This document shows positions 26,484 to 35,103 of a DNA stretch of 64,000 nt, one piece after another (within the stretch, counting starts at the first letter, position 1; each line of letters begins with the position of its first letter). The translations under genes and the position numbers were made by a program. The notes below the pieces were generated by a model that saw only the letters and a program-made list of their open reading frames with translations, was not told the origin of the DNA and did no database searches. Origin of the DNA: Candidatus Rhodoferax randersensis (GTDB lineage Bacteria > Pseudomonadota > Gammaproteobacteria > Burkholderiales > Burkholderiaceae_C). Where the stretch lies: NCBI GenBank assembly GCA_016718155.1, contig JADKEH010000022.1, forward strand, positions 1-64,000, in the 5' to 3' direction.

Positions 26484-27746
26484 TCAACCCAAGGTGTCGT
26501 TCATGATGTTGGTGGCCCACGCCATGGCGAACAGGCCCTCCGAGGCCGATGGCGCAGGCGACAGGCCGCCCGCACCGGGCACGACCACCATGGTCTTCTT
26601 GGCGGCATCGTAACGATGCACGGACGCAACATGGATCACATCCGATTGCGACACAAAGCTGTAGCAGGTGTTGGCGATGATGGGCAGATCAGGTACCGGC
26701 TGGCCCAGCGACAACGCGGCGATCGCGCCGGCACACACCTTGGCCTCCTGATTTGCCATGTGGCCCGACTTGGGCATACCAGGCGCGCCGGCAATTGAAT
26801 CGCCAAGCACATGGATGCCCTTGTGCCGGGTGGACTCGTAGGTCAGGAAATCAACGCCACACCAGCGCTCGCCCACATTGGCCAGGCCCGCACGCCGCGC
26901 GATGCCACTGGCGCGCTGCGGAGGAATGAGGTTGAGCACATCCACCTTCTGCTTGCCCTGCACCATCAGATCAATGGTTTGGGTGGCGGCGTCCACACTC
27001 TGGACCTCCGCATTGGGCACGTACTCCAGCAGGCCCGCGTACTTGTTTTTCCAGGCGGCCTCGAACAAACCTTTCTTGGCCTGGATTTCCGGGTTGCTGT
27101 CAAACACCAGCAGCTTGCCCGTGGGATTGCGAAGCTGCAGAAAGTAGGCAATCAGACTGGCCCGCTCGTAGGGGCCGGGCGGACAGCGGTAGGGCACCTT
27201 CGGGATGTGCATGGCCACCACGCCGCCCTGCGGCATGGCATAGAGCATGTCTCGCAGGCGCTGGGTCTGCTCGCCCGCCTTCCAAGCATGGGGCACCAGA
27301 GCCTGGGCCCGGGCGCTACCCATGCCGCCAATGCCCTCGTAGTTGTAGTCCACGCCGGGCGAGACAATCAGCCGGTCATAGGCCACTCGGTCCTTGCCAA
27401 CGCGCACTTCACGCTTGTCAGGATCTATCTCGTCAGCGCTGCCACGAATCCAGCGGATGTCGTGCTTGGCCATGAAGCGCTCATAGGGTCGGGTGATGTC
27501 CCTGAGCGTCATGCCGCCGTAAACGACCCGGTTGCTCATCGGGCACATGATGAACTCCGCGTTGGGTTCAATCAACGTCACCTTGAGCGCCGGGTTGAAG
27601 CGCTTGAGGTACTTGGCAGCCGTGGCCCCGCCAAACCCCGCCCCGATGATGACGATGCTTTGGCCGCTTTGTGCCTGACTGAGCAACGGGCTGGCCACCA
27701 ACGAGGCACTGGCGGCCTGAAGCAGGGTACGACGCGATAGCTTCAT
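26484..27746 (-). CDS. fccB: Flavocytochrome c sulfide dehydrogenase, flavoprotein subunit
   Basis: A 420-residue FAD protein of the sulfide dehydrogenase family that oxidises sulfide in the periplasm and passes electrons to FccA. A twin-arginine signal (LSRRTLLQAASA) is followed by the FAD motif SIVIIGAGFGGATAAKYL. The cysteine-containing segments YRCPPGPYERASL and NTCYSFVSQ correspond to regions holding the active-site disulfide in the family. The start at 27746 is chosen because it begins the Tat signal. The upstream gene, eight bases away, encodes its cytochrome partner. Export already folded with FAD is implied by the Tat motif. Confidence 0.93.
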   Translation of the reverse strand: MKLSRRTLLQAASASLVASPLLSQAQSGQSIVIIGAGFGGATAAKYLKRFNPALKVTLIEPNAEFIMCPMSNRVVYGGMTLRDITRPYERFMAKHDIRWIRGSADEIDPDKREVRVGKDRVAYDRLIVSPGVDYNYEGIGGMGSARAQALVPHAWKAGEQTQRLRDMLYAMPQGGVVAMHIPKVPYRCPPGPYERASLIAYFLQLRNPTGKLLVFDSNPEIQAKKGLFEAAWKNKYAGLLEYVPNAEVQSVDAATQTIDLMVQGKQKVDVLNLIPPQRASGIARRAGLANVGERWCGVDFLTYESTRHKGIHVLGDSIAGAPGMPKSGHMANQEAKVCAGAIAALSLGQPVPDLPIIANTCYSFVSQSDVIHVASVHRYDAAKKTMVVVPGAGGLSPAPSASEGLFAMAWATNIMNDTLG

Positions 27747-27753
27747 GGCAGCC

Positions 27754-28065
27754 TCACTTGAACTGGGAAAAGTGCTGTGCAATGCGTTTGAGTTCGTCAT
27801 CGCTGTAACCCTTGGCATGCTGCTGCATGATGGTGCCGATGCGCTCACCGGACTTGTAGGCCAGCAACATGCCGGCCAGTTCGTCACTGGGTCGCCCGCC
27901 AATGGTCATGCCAACCCCCTCGGCCCTGCCATCGGTGCCATGGCAGGCCATGCAACTCGAAGCCCAGAGGGCGGTCTGGAAATCCGCTGGGGGCGCTTTG
28001 GCGGGTTGGGTCGCGGCAAGCGGCGACACAAGCGCCATCGAAACGAACGCAAGCAGGTGTTTCAT
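27754..28065 (-). CDS. fccA: Flavocytochrome c sulfide dehydrogenase, monoheme cytochrome subunit
   Basis: A 103-residue c-type cytochrome with a cleavable signal peptide (MKHLLAFVSMALVSPLAAT) and a single heme motif C38-M-A-C41-H42. The rest is a class I cytochrome fold with methionines at GVGM and LAGML that could be the sixth ligand. It receives electrons from FccB and passes them to the respiratory chain. The pair fccA-fccB is preceded by a perfect FNR-type box at 28135-28148, so oxygen-linked control is likely. Confidence 0.92.
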   Translation of the reverse strand: MKHLLAFVSMALVSPLAATQPAKAPPADFQTALWASSCMACHGTDGRAEGVGMTIGGRPSDELAGMLLAYKSGERIGTIMQQHAKGYSDDELKRIAQHFSQFK

Positions 28066-28134
28066 GACAGCAGGCTCAAAAAATGATGGGTTACATCAAG
28101 CAATCTCTTTGATCAAACAAAATGGTCCGTTGAG

Positions 28135-28148
28135 TTGATCGGCATCAA
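28135..28148. promoter_or_regulatory. Perfect FNR/ANR-type box upstream of fccAB
   Basis: TTGATCGGCATCAA fits the TTGAT-N4-ATCAA consensus exactly. It lies 70 bases upstream of the fccA start. A second, shorter TTTGATCAAA lies nearby at about 28109. FNR-family regulators (FNR, ANR, DNR) bind such sites under low oxygen or nitric oxide. Confidence 0.75.
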
Positions 28149-28219
28149 CGGATCCATGGCGGACCTCAAGCCGCCAGCCATGCCAGGAGGAAGCAGGCCG
28201 CGGCTGATCTGCGGCGACG

Positions 28220-29512
28220 TCAGAATTTCTGGCTGTAGGCCAGTCCCAGCGACATCTGGCGCATGCCGATGGTTTCGTTGCCAGCGGCGCCGCCCATGAA
28301 GCCGTTGAACAGGGACGGCCCGCTTACGGTGACGCGCGGCGCGATCATCAGGGCAGCCGTGACTTCGCTGTCCTTGGCCAGGGCGTAGGTGAGGCCCGCT
28401 GTGTAGTGCGAGGTCATCACGCCGGGGGCCAGGATGTTGAAGGTCACGTTGGCGGAGGTGATCGGGTTGTCGCCCTTGTTGTAGCCGGCGCGCACCGTCA
28501 GGTTCGGGTTGACGCGCCAGGATGCCCCCAGTTTGATGATGTCGATGTCCTTCCAGCCAAAGCCCGGGCCATTGTCGGCACCGAGCGGCGCCACCGGCAT
28601 GCTCTGGTTGCCAACCGCGGCAACGCCGCTGTAGTTGATGCGGCCGTAGTCCAGCGCGATAGTCCAGTCTGCAGTGGGCGAGAACGCCAGACCCACGCTG
28701 TAGTTGGACGGGATGTCGAAGTCGCCAGCGCCGGCAAACAGGCCCTTGTACTTGTCAAACTGGCTCATGTTGACTTTGCTGGAGTAACTCGCGCCGATGC
28801 TGAAGGCGTCACTAAGCCGCCCCATGTAGCCCACGCGCAGTCCCGCGCCGGTGGCGCTGTCGCTGCCACGGTTGGTCACACTGCCTGGTGCACCCGTGAA
28901 AGGCGGAAAGCCCGGCGCGTTGTCAAACGACTGGATGCCCTGGGCCTTGAAGCGCTGGTACCCCAGCAAGACCGACGCACCGACCGAGTGCTGCGCATTG
29001 AGTTTGTAGGCCATGGTCGGTGCCACGACCAACTGGATCAGGTCCACACCCAGCGTGCCGCCGCCGCACAGCAAGTTGGCCGCGCCGCCGCCACAGTTGA
29101 AGTTTCCCTGCGAGTAGGTGGTGTTCATGCCGCCATTGCCGTAGACCGACACGCCCACTGACAGGTCGTTGTTCAGCATGCGGTTGTAGCCCAGCTCGGG
29201 AACCAGGAAGTGCTCGCGGTCGCTGCTGACCTTGCCATTGAGCGAAGGCATCATGGCGCCACTGCGTTCGGCGTCACGAACCGGGCTGAACCAGGCCGCG
29301 CCCACATCCAGGCGTGAGCCGACCCAGACCATGCTGGCGGGGTTGTTGGCGCCACCGTAGCTGTCTTGCGCCAGGGCGGTGGAGGCGCCGCCCATGCCCT
29401 GCGACTTCATGCCATAGCCATGTGGAAAGTAGCCATTGGTGGCGAAGGCAGAGCCTGCGAACAACAAGGCGCAAAGGGGGGTCAGATTGAACAGTTTTTT
29501 CGATGCTTTCAT
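28220..29512 (-). CDS. FadL/OmpP1-family outer-membrane transporter
   Basis: A 430-residue outer-membrane beta-barrel of the OmpP1/FadL/TodX family. After the signal peptide (LTPLCALLFAGSAFA) the mature protein starts TNGYFPHGYGMKSQGMGGAS, the N-terminal hatch typical of the family, and ends in an aromatic F, the usual barrel-assembly signal. Family members let hydrophobic compounds cross the outer membrane. In this sulfur cluster the substrate could be hydrophobic sulfur rather than fatty acids or hydrocarbons; that is inference. The start at 29512 is chosen because it begins the signal peptide; the frame is open far upstream but without family similarity. Confidence 0.88.
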   Translation of the reverse strand: MKASKKLFNLTPLCALLFAGSAFATNGYFPHGYGMKSQGMGGASTALAQDSYGGANNPASMVWVGSRLDVGAAWFSPVRDAERSGAMMPSLNGKVSSDREHFLVPELGYNRMLNNDLSVGVSVYGNGGMNTTYSQGNFNCGGGAANLLCGGGTLGVDLIQLVVAPTMAYKLNAQHSVGASVLLGYQRFKAQGIQSFDNAPGFPPFTGAPGSVTNRGSDSATGAGLRVGYMGRLSDAFSIGASYSSKVNMSQFDKYKGLFAGAGDFDIPSNYSVGLAFSPTADWTIALDYGRINYSGVAAVGNQSMPVAPLGADNGPGFGWKDIDIIKLGASWRVNPNLTVRAGYNKGDNPITSANVTFNILAPGVMTSHYTAGLTYALAKDSEVTAALMIAPRVTVSGPSLFNGFMGGAAGNETIGMRQMSLGLAYSQKF

Positions 29513-29559
29513 GGGGGTCTCCGGTGGTTGTAGAAGTGGCTCGAAAGCCATGACTTGGG

Positions 29560-30381
29560 TCAGGAATGGCGTACCAGCACCGGATGCTCGGACAGGCCCA
29601 GCACCTTTTGCGCAACGCCTCCGACCAGAGCACGCCCGATACGGCTGTCGCCCCGGCTGCCGATCACGATCAGGTCGGCGTGGCATGCGGTCGCAGCGGC
29701 CAGAATTTCGGTGAAGGCTTTGCCGCTGCGCACCTCGCCCTGGGTCGCCACGCCAGCTTGCTGGGCCTGGCGCAACATCTCGGCGACGAAGGCCTCTGCC
29801 GGCGCCCGCAGCGCATCGCCGCCGACAACGCTCACGACGTGCAAAGGCAACTGACATTCGGCGGCGACGGCCAAGGCCGTGGCCACAATCTGACGGCCCT
29901 GTGGCGTCGGTTCGGCAGCGGCCAGTACACGCCGGCCCCACATGCGCGCGGCTTGCGGAACGATCAGCACATGGCACGGCGCATGAGCCACCACCTTGCT
30001 CACCATCTCGCCGACCAGCAGATTGGCCAGAAAGCTGCGTTTGCCACGGCGGCGGATGATGATCAACTCGGCGCCCAGCGACAGCGCCTCGTCCACGATC
30101 TCGCGGTAAGGCTCCTCACCACGGCGCAGACGCAATTCAATCGCCACGCCGGCAAGCAGTGCCTGCGCGCGCAATTCGGCGATTTTGGCGGCTGCAACCT
30201 GCTCGGCACGTGCCGCAATTTGGGGTGCCAACGCCTCGTACTCCGGATTGCTGATCAACGGCAGCACGGTGGCGAGGGGTAACTGGCAGCGCTGCGCCAG
30301 GGTCAGGGCCAGCGCTTCGGCACCGGTATCAAATTCGGTGTGTTCGGTGGCCAGCAGCAAGCGCGTGAACAAGGGGGTCAT
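29560..30381 (-). CDS. Tandem universal stress protein (UspA family)
   Basis: A 273-residue protein with two UspA domains. The first begins FTRLLLATEHTEFDTGAEAL and the second near RVLAAAEPTPQGRQIVATAL. The second carries the ATP-binding-type motif G-S-R-G-D-S-R-I-G-R near its end (IVIGSRGDSRIGRALVGGVA), while the first has IIRRRGKRSFLANLLVGEM. Cytosolic stress-response role inferred from family. Position between the FadL-like gene and a membrane-protein gene, all on one strand, suggests co-regulation with the sulfur cluster. The start at 30381 begins the family-like sequence. Confidence 0.85.
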   Translation of the reverse strand: MTPLFTRLLLATEHTEFDTGAEALALTLAQRCQLPLATVLPLISNPEYEALAPQIAARAEQVAAAKIAELRAQALLAGVAIELRLRRGEEPYREIVDEALSLGAELIIIRRRGKRSFLANLLVGEMVSKVVAHAPCHVLIVPQAARMWGRRVLAAAEPTPQGRQIVATALAVAAECQLPLHVVSVVGGDALRAPAEAFVAEMLRQAQQAGVATQGEVRSGKAFTEILAAATACHADLIVIGSRGDSRIGRALVGGVAQKVLGLSEHPVLVRHS

Positions 30382-30383
30382 GG

Positions 30384-30803
30384 TCAATGCCCCCCCGTCA
30401 AGATACCGGACGCTGCCAGAACCAGCACCAAGGCCACCACGGCGCAAATTCCCGCGTAAATGCGGTCGCGCCGTTTCAGGTACAGGGGAATCAAACCCAG
30501 CAGCGCCGGCAGTGAGCACCCTGCCAGCAGCGATATGCCGACCAGGTTGGAAAAATCGCCCTTGTGGACGAGAGCGAGCCAGCCCCAACCGGTGGGCGAG
30601 TTCGTGCGCTTCAAGTACTCACCAACTGGCAGGCTCCACACGGCGGGCAGATGCTCTAGCGGTACATGCGGCGGGAGCATGCCGAACACGTACGCAGCGA
30701 AACTGAGCAGCAAGGCCACCACACCGACTCGGGTACCCCCACCCAGCAGGTGGGCATAGCGCGACGCCTCGGCTTGTTGCTCTTGGGTGTTGGTGGTGTT
30801 CAT
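30384..30803 (-). CDS. Small membrane protein, DUF1634-like
   Basis: A 139-residue integral membrane protein with three predicted helices (VGVVALLLSFAAYVFGML, ISLLAGCSLPALLGLIPLYL, IYAGICAVVALVLVLAASGI). The order and spacing resemble the DUF1634 family, whose genes are often next to TauE/SafE exporter genes, as here. It starts 13 bases after the exporter stop and abuts the UspA gene. A role as partner of the exporter is inference. Confidence 0.6.
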   Translation of the reverse strand: MNTTNTQEQQAEASRYAHLLGGGTRVGVVALLLSFAAYVFGMLPPHVPLEHLPAVWSLPVGEYLKRTNSPTGWGWLALVHKGDFSNLVGISLLAGCSLPALLGLIPLYLKRRDRIYAGICAVVALVLVLAASGILTGGH

Positions 30804-30816
30804 GAAGAACTCTCCA

Positions 30817-31680
30817 TCAGACCCAAACACCCAGGCCCTTGAGCAGAGCCCGAAGTCCCGCAAAAAGAAGGATGGCAATTACCAGTTTGCGGATGACCGA
30901 TCCTTTTAGTACATGCAGCAAGCGCGCACCGATGCGCGCGCCCAGCATCATGCCAACCACCGAGGGCACCGCGATCATTGGCAGGACCGCGCCGCGGTTC
31001 ACGTACACCCATGCCGCTGACGAGTCCACCAGTGACAGCACCAACCCCGACGTGCCAGCCGACACCTTCAGTGGAGCACCCATCAGCAGGTTCAATGCCG
31101 GCACGTTGGCCCAACCTGCGCCAATGCCGAACATGCCGGCCATGACGCCGATGATCAAAAACAGGAACAGGCCCAGTGGGGTGCGGTGCACTTGCCAGTC
31201 AATGGCGCGCCCGGAGGCGCCATCGATAAACACGCCGTGAATGCCCAATGCCGACGACAGCCGGTCAGACTGTGGCACGTGGGGAAATTCTGATTTCTTG
31301 GCCGCCAGCATCAATCCCACAATGCCAAGAATGATCACGCCCAAGGCGGTCTGGATCGCCGCCGCGGGAAGCGCCAGCCCCAACACCGCCCCAACGATGG
31401 AGCTCATGCAAGCCAGCAACGCCAGTGGCAGCGCCAGCCGCAAACTGGCCAGACCGCCACGCAGCAACATCGGCCCGGCTGCCAAGGCGCTGGCGAGGGC
31501 CACCAGCAAGCCCGCGCCCCGCACAAAGTCCAGATGAAATGGAAAGAATCCACCAATGATGGGCACAAACAGCGTGCCGCCACCAATGCCCGCCGGTACG
31601 GCCACGATGCCGATAAAGAAGCATGTGATGAACAGCGCCAGTGGCCAGAACCACCAGGGCAGGGTGCTGGCAACGGCCAT
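30817..31680 (-). CDS. TauE/SafE-family sulfite/sulfonate exporter (TSUP)
   Basis: A 287-residue inner-membrane protein of the TSUP family with two repeated halves. Diagnostic segments are GIVAVPAGIGGGTLFVPIIG in the first half and GMFGIGAGWANVPALNLLM in the second; about eight hydrophobic helices are seen. TSUP proteins move sulfite, thiosulfate or sulfur-containing organic anions. In this neighbourhood export of sulfite formed during sulfur oxidation, or thiosulfate uptake, is plausible. It lies two bases after the heme-protein gene and 13 before the DUF1634-like gene, which points to one operon. Confidence 0.9.
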   Translation of the reverse strand: MAVASTLPWWFWPLALFITCFFIGIVAVPAGIGGGTLFVPIIGGFFPFHLDFVRGAGLLVALASALAAGPMLLRGGLASLRLALPLALLACMSSIVGAVLGLALPAAAIQTALGVIILGIVGLMLAAKKSEFPHVPQSDRLSSALGIHGVFIDGASGRAIDWQVHRTPLGLFLFLIIGVMAGMFGIGAGWANVPALNLLMGAPLKVSAGTSGLVLSLVDSSAAWVYVNRGAVLPMIAVPSVVGMMLGARIGARLLHVLKGSVIRKLVIAILLFAGLRALLKGLGVWV

Positions 31681-31682
31681 GC

Positions 31683-32243
31683 CTAAAGTGCCTTGCGAAT
31701 CGTCATGGCGCCACGAATCTGGCCCACGGCATAGCCGACGCCCTGATCGGCGGGATAGAGCGTTTGCAGTTTCAGCTTGACCTTGGGTTCAAGCTGGTCC
31801 GGCGCACCATGGCAGGCCACGCAAATCTGCTGCACCGGCAGGGCCTTCATGTAGCGCATCTCTTTTTTGTCGGCGCTGGTCACGGTGTCCCACTTCTCCA
31901 GGGTCGCGGGGCTTTCGCCCGCGGCGGCACGCCGGTCGAACTCCTCCAGCGCGGCGCGTTCCCAGGCGTCAGGAACCGCCTTGGGGTTGCGTGGGCGCAA
32001 GCTGACACGCCGGATGGCCCAGCCGGTTTGTTCGGACGCGGCCTTGGCCATCTGTGGCGCTTTCTCGTTGCAGACCCCAATGGCAGACTCGGGTCCACCC
32101 TTGGCGATTTCATCGGTCAGTACCTGCAGCAGCTTTGGCGGCACCGAACTGGCCACCTTGCGGGCGTCGCCCAGCCAGGGCGCCTCTTGGGCGAATGCAT
32201 TCATGCTGGCGAGCATGGCGATGGACAACAACAGTCTGCGCAT
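31683..32243 (-). CDS. Periplasmic c-type heme protein, DUF3365 (Tll0287-like)
   Basis: A 186-residue protein with signal peptide (MRRLLLSIAMLASMNAFA) and one heme c motif C141-V-A-C144-H145. The body matches the DUF3365/Tll0287-like fold (AIGVCNEKAPQMAKAASEQT; VRRVSLRPRNPKA-like segment), a PAS-like domain that binds c-type heme. Such proteins are thought to be redox sensors or electron carriers. It is the first gene of the minus-strand sulfur cluster. Its upstream region contains TACCCATATAGG, related to dyads near qmoA and soeA. Confidence 0.82.
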   Translation of the reverse strand: MRRLLLSIAMLASMNAFAQEAPWLGDARKVASSVPPKLLQVLTDEIAKGGPESAIGVCNEKAPQMAKAASEQTGWAIRRVSLRPRNPKAVPDAWERAALEEFDRRAAAGESPATLEKWDTVTSADKKEMRYMKALPVQQICVACHGAPDQLEPKVKLKLQTLYPADQGVGYAVGQIRGAMTIRKAL

Positions 32244-32448
32244 AAAAGACCCCACTACAAATTGGACATTTCATTTTTGGATATACGGGCCCGCCCGTCC
32301 ATCACCATAAAGGGGGGGGGCGAATAGCCTATATGGGTAGTCAAAGCGCCGCGGGATTTCGCGCATACTTGTTTGCAAGGTCGCCGATCGGCCTTGGGTT
32401 TGCGTCCGTGAGCCTGCGGCGGCCAAGGCCAACTTCCAACTTTGTACT

Positions 32449-32495
32449 TTGCGGGACAGACCGGAGCGCAGCGACGCTCTGTCCCCAACTGATCA
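32449..32495. repeat. GGGACAGACC hairpin repeat, copy 1
   Basis: TTGCGGGACAGACC and GCTCTGTCCCCAACTGAT frame a short loop. It is one of four copies of this hairpin family, all between 32.4 and 44.8 kb. It lies just ahead of the hypothetical gene at 32509. Confidence 0.8.
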
Positions 32496-32508
32496 GGGGT
32501 GTTTCAGC

Positions 32509-32925
32509 GTGTCTATTGCGGTTCCTGACTTCTCCGACGCCGAACGGGCGCTGGTCGCCGAGCTCCTCAATGAACGCTACAAGCGGGAGGTGGCCCCCGA
32601 ATTGGCCGATAGCGACTTGTTGCTTGACCCCTCCACGGACGAATTGACAACTTGCCCCACCCTGTACTGGAGCGAACGCGGCGCTCACTTCGTGGTGTGG
32701 AAGGTGGCACCAGACCGCTATCGCTGCCAGTTCTTTTACGCGGACGCGGACCAATACGGCACCGGCCATGTTGACTACACCGACTTGCGGCGCTGCGTGC
32801 TGACGCTGTTGCGCGTGCAGGCGGACCATGAACGCCAGAGCGCGGGTATCTCCAGTGGTGCCACCAGCGCCGATGTGGCGGGCAAATCTGGTGACGACAG
32901 CTACCACGGGCCGCTGGTGATTTGA
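32509..32925 (+). CDS. Hypothetical protein
   Basis: A 138-residue soluble protein with no signal peptide or membrane segment. It is acidic and has an FFYADADQYGTGHVDYTDLR stretch; no family was recognised. The GTG at 32509 is chosen because AGGGG lies about ten bases upstream and because the frame further upstream runs through the hairpin repeat at 32449. Its stop is 13 bases before the phosphodiesterase start, so the two are probably co-transcribed. Confidence 0.6.
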   Translation: MSIAVPDFSDAERALVAELLNERYKREVAPELADSDLLLDPSTDELTTCPTLYWSERGAHFVVWKVAPDRYRCQFFYADADQYGTGHVDYTDLRRCVLTLLRVQADHERQSAGISSGATSADVAGKSGDDSYHGPLVI

Positions 32926-32937
32926 GCCTTGGGCACC

Positions 32938-33447
32938 ATGAAGATCTGCATCGTCTCCGATAGCCATGATCGGGCCCCCATGCTGGCGGCGGCGGTCGCC
33001 AGCGCGAAAGAGGCGGGCGCCGAGGCGGTCATTCACTGTGGTGACCTGATCGGCGCCATGACCTTGCGTCCGCTGATGCAACTAGGCTTGCCGGTGCACG
33101 TAGTTCATGGCAACAATCTTGGCGACCCCGTCGCGCTGTGGAACTTGTGCGCCGCCTCAAACGGGCTGATCAGCTACCACGGTGCCGACATCGACCTGCG
33201 CTTGGCGGGGCGCAGACTGTTTGCCACGCACTACCCCCACTATGGGCGTGGCCTGGCCTGCACCGGTGACTACGACCTGGTCTGCTGCGGCCATTCCCAC
33301 GCAGCCAGCGTGGTGCAGCAACCGACCATCACCGGGGGCATGACGTGGTTGGTGAATCCGGGCAGTGTCGGCGGGCTGGGGGCGCCTGCGACCTGGCTGC
33401 TCGCGGACCTTGCCAGTTTCGATTTTGAAGTTTGCAATCTGGCATGA
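32938..33447 (+). CDS. YfcE/MJ0936-type metallophosphodiesterase
   Basis: A 169-residue calcineurin-like phosphoesterase. Metal-binding motifs are visible in order: D-x-H in IVSDSHDR near residue 8, G-D in HCGDLIGA, G-N-N in VHGNNLGD, and G-H-S-H in CCGHSHAAS. Family members hydrolyse phosphodiesters with two metal ions; the natural substrate is unknown. The start at 32938 begins the family sequence MKICIVSDSHD. It lies upstream of the qmo genes but is separated by repeats. Confidence 0.87.
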   Translation: MKICIVSDSHDRAPMLAAAVASAKEAGAEAVIHCGDLIGAMTLRPLMQLGLPVHVVHGNNLGDPVALWNLCAASNGLISYHGADIDLRLAGRRLFATHYPHYGRGLACTGDYDLVCCGHSHAASVVQQPTITGGMTWLVNPGSVGGLGAPATWLLADLASFDFEVCNLA

Positions 33448-33580
33448 CCTGCCCTATCCCAATGGGTGATACTTTTGCGCTGGACTACTGGCTACCATGA
33501 CTGGACCACGCGAGCCCAAATCGAGATTATTGAGTGTTCCACAAATCACGACAGAACTTGCCGACATGGCGAACCTACTG

Positions 33581-33714
33581 CGTCATCGCGAACGCAGTGA
33601 AGCAATCCATGGCCAGAAATACATGGATCGCCACGGCCTGCGGCCTCGCGATGACGATGCTGGTTCAAGGTCCGCGTGCGGTATCGGCCCGGATTCGGGA
33701 AGCTCGCAATGACG
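33581..33714. repeat. Composite REP-like element upstream of qmoA
   Basis: The same unit order as 13181-13358: CGTCATCGCGA palindrome with the GGATCGCCACGGCCTGCGG core, then the spacer GGTTCAAGGTCCGCGTGCGG and a closing CTCGCAATGACG unit. The 33448-33821 gap contains no gene. Confidence 0.85.
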
Positions 33715-33821
33715 AAATGAAGCCGCATTGGCTTGTGTCATCAATTCCGGAAAGATCAATAGCTGAAGTATTTGCAAAAGCATTGGCCTAATCCTTCAAC
33801 CAGTAAAGCAGTGGAGATTTC

Positions 33822-35102
33822 ATGACGACACCGGTCGCGACCAGTCAGATTATTCTCGTGGTGGGTGGCGGCATCAGTGGCATGACGGCTGCGCTTGAGG
33901 CGGCCGAATGCGGGCGTGAGGTGGTGCTGATCGAACGCAATGCCAGCTTGGGTGGACGCACCGCGCAGTTGTACCGCTACTTTCCAAAGATGTGCCATCC
34001 GACCTGCGGGCTGGAGATCAATCTGCGCCGGCTCAAGGGCAATCGCCGGGTTCGTGTGCTGACCATGACCGAGCTTGTCAGCGTGTCCGGCACACGCGGT
34101 GCCTACACCGCCACATTGAAGATTCGTCCGCGCTACGTCAACGAGCGTTGCACCGCCTGCGGCGATTGCGCCAAGGCGGTCAGCAGCGAAATCCCCAACC
34201 CCTACAACTACGGCCTGGACAACATCCGGGCCGCGCACTTGCCGCATGCGATGGCCTACCCGCAGCGCTACGTGCTCGACCCTTCTCTCATCGGCACACC
34301 CGACGCAGACCGGGCTCAGGCTGCCTGCAAGGTCGGCGCGATTGACCTCTCGATGCAGGAAGAAACAGTCGAGCTTGCGGTCGGTGCCGTGGTCTGGGCG
34401 ACTGGCTGGAAGCCTTACGATGCGGCCAAAATTCAGCCCTATGGTTATGGGCGTTTTCCCAACGTCATCACCAGCGTCGAGTTCGAACGGATGGCCGACC
34501 CAGCCGGCCCGACCGGCGGCAAGTTGCTGCGGCCATCGGACGGCAAGGAGGCGAAGAACATCGCCTTCATCCAGTGTGCCGGTTCGCGCGACGAAAACCA
34601 TTTGCGCCACTGCTCGCGCATCTGTTGCATGGCTTCGCTGAAACAAACCCAGTATGTGCACGATGCCCATGGCGATGCCGCGAAATCGACGGTTTATTAC
34701 ATCGACATCCGGGCGATTGACCGCTTCGAAGATTTCTACCAGAAGGTGCAGCAGGACCCGACCGTGACTTTCGTCAAGTCGAAGGTGGCGCGCATTGCGC
34801 AGGCCAGCAATGGTGATCCGGTCCTGCATGGGGTGGACACCGAGGGCTACCACCGTTATGCGACGGCGCATGACCTGGTGGTGCTGGCCATCGGCATGGA
34901 GCCGGAATCGAACGGGATCCCCCTGCCGGCCGACGTGATCACGGATTCGTCGGGTTTCATCGAGGGCTCAAAGGATGGCGGCATGGTCGGTGCCGGCGCT
35001 GCGTCCAGCCCGCTGGACGTCAACCGCTCGGTGCAAAGCGCCACCGGTGCCGCGCTGCGCGCGATCAAGGTGATTCACCAGACAGCCAAGGAGGAAGCAT
35101 AA
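33822..35102 (+). CDS. qmoA: Quinone-interacting membrane-bound oxidoreductase subunit A
   Basis: A 426-residue HdrA-related flavoprotein. The FAD Rossmann motif is GGGISG at residues 15-20 (ILVVGGGISGMTAALEAAE), followed by the QmoA-specific segment RYFPKMCHPTCGLEINLRRL. A small cysteine cluster C110-x2-C113-x2-C116 and the FIQCAGSRDENHLRHCSRIC segment could hold iron-sulfur ligands. Qmo passes electrons between APS reductase and the quinone pool; in oxidisers it would take electrons from AprBA. It is followed directly by qmoB. The upstream 374 bp holds only repeats, so the promoter is unclear. Confidence 0.92.
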   Translation: MTTPVATSQIILVVGGGISGMTAALEAAECGREVVLIERNASLGGRTAQLYRYFPKMCHPTCGLEINLRRLKGNRRVRVLTMTELVSVSGTRGAYTATLKIRPRYVNERCTACGDCAKAVSSEIPNPYNYGLDNIRAAHLPHAMAYPQRYVLDPSLIGTPDADRAQAACKVGAIDLSMQEETVELAVGAVVWATGWKPYDAAKIQPYGYGRFPNVITSVEFERMADPAGPTGGKLLRPSDGKEAKNIAFIQCAGSRDENHLRHCSRICCMASLKQTQYVHDAHGDAAKSTVYYIDIRAIDRFEDFYQKVQQDPTVTFVKSKVARIAQASNGDPVLHGVDTEGYHRYATAHDLVVLAIGMEPESNGIPLPADVITDSSGFIEGSKDGGMVGAGAASSPLDVNRSVQSATGAALRAIKVIHQTAKEEA

Positions 35103-35103
35103 G

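Noticed and set aside
33497..33791. Short open frames upstream of qmoA
   Set aside because: They lie in the REP-like repeat; the same peptides arise from other copies of the repeat.
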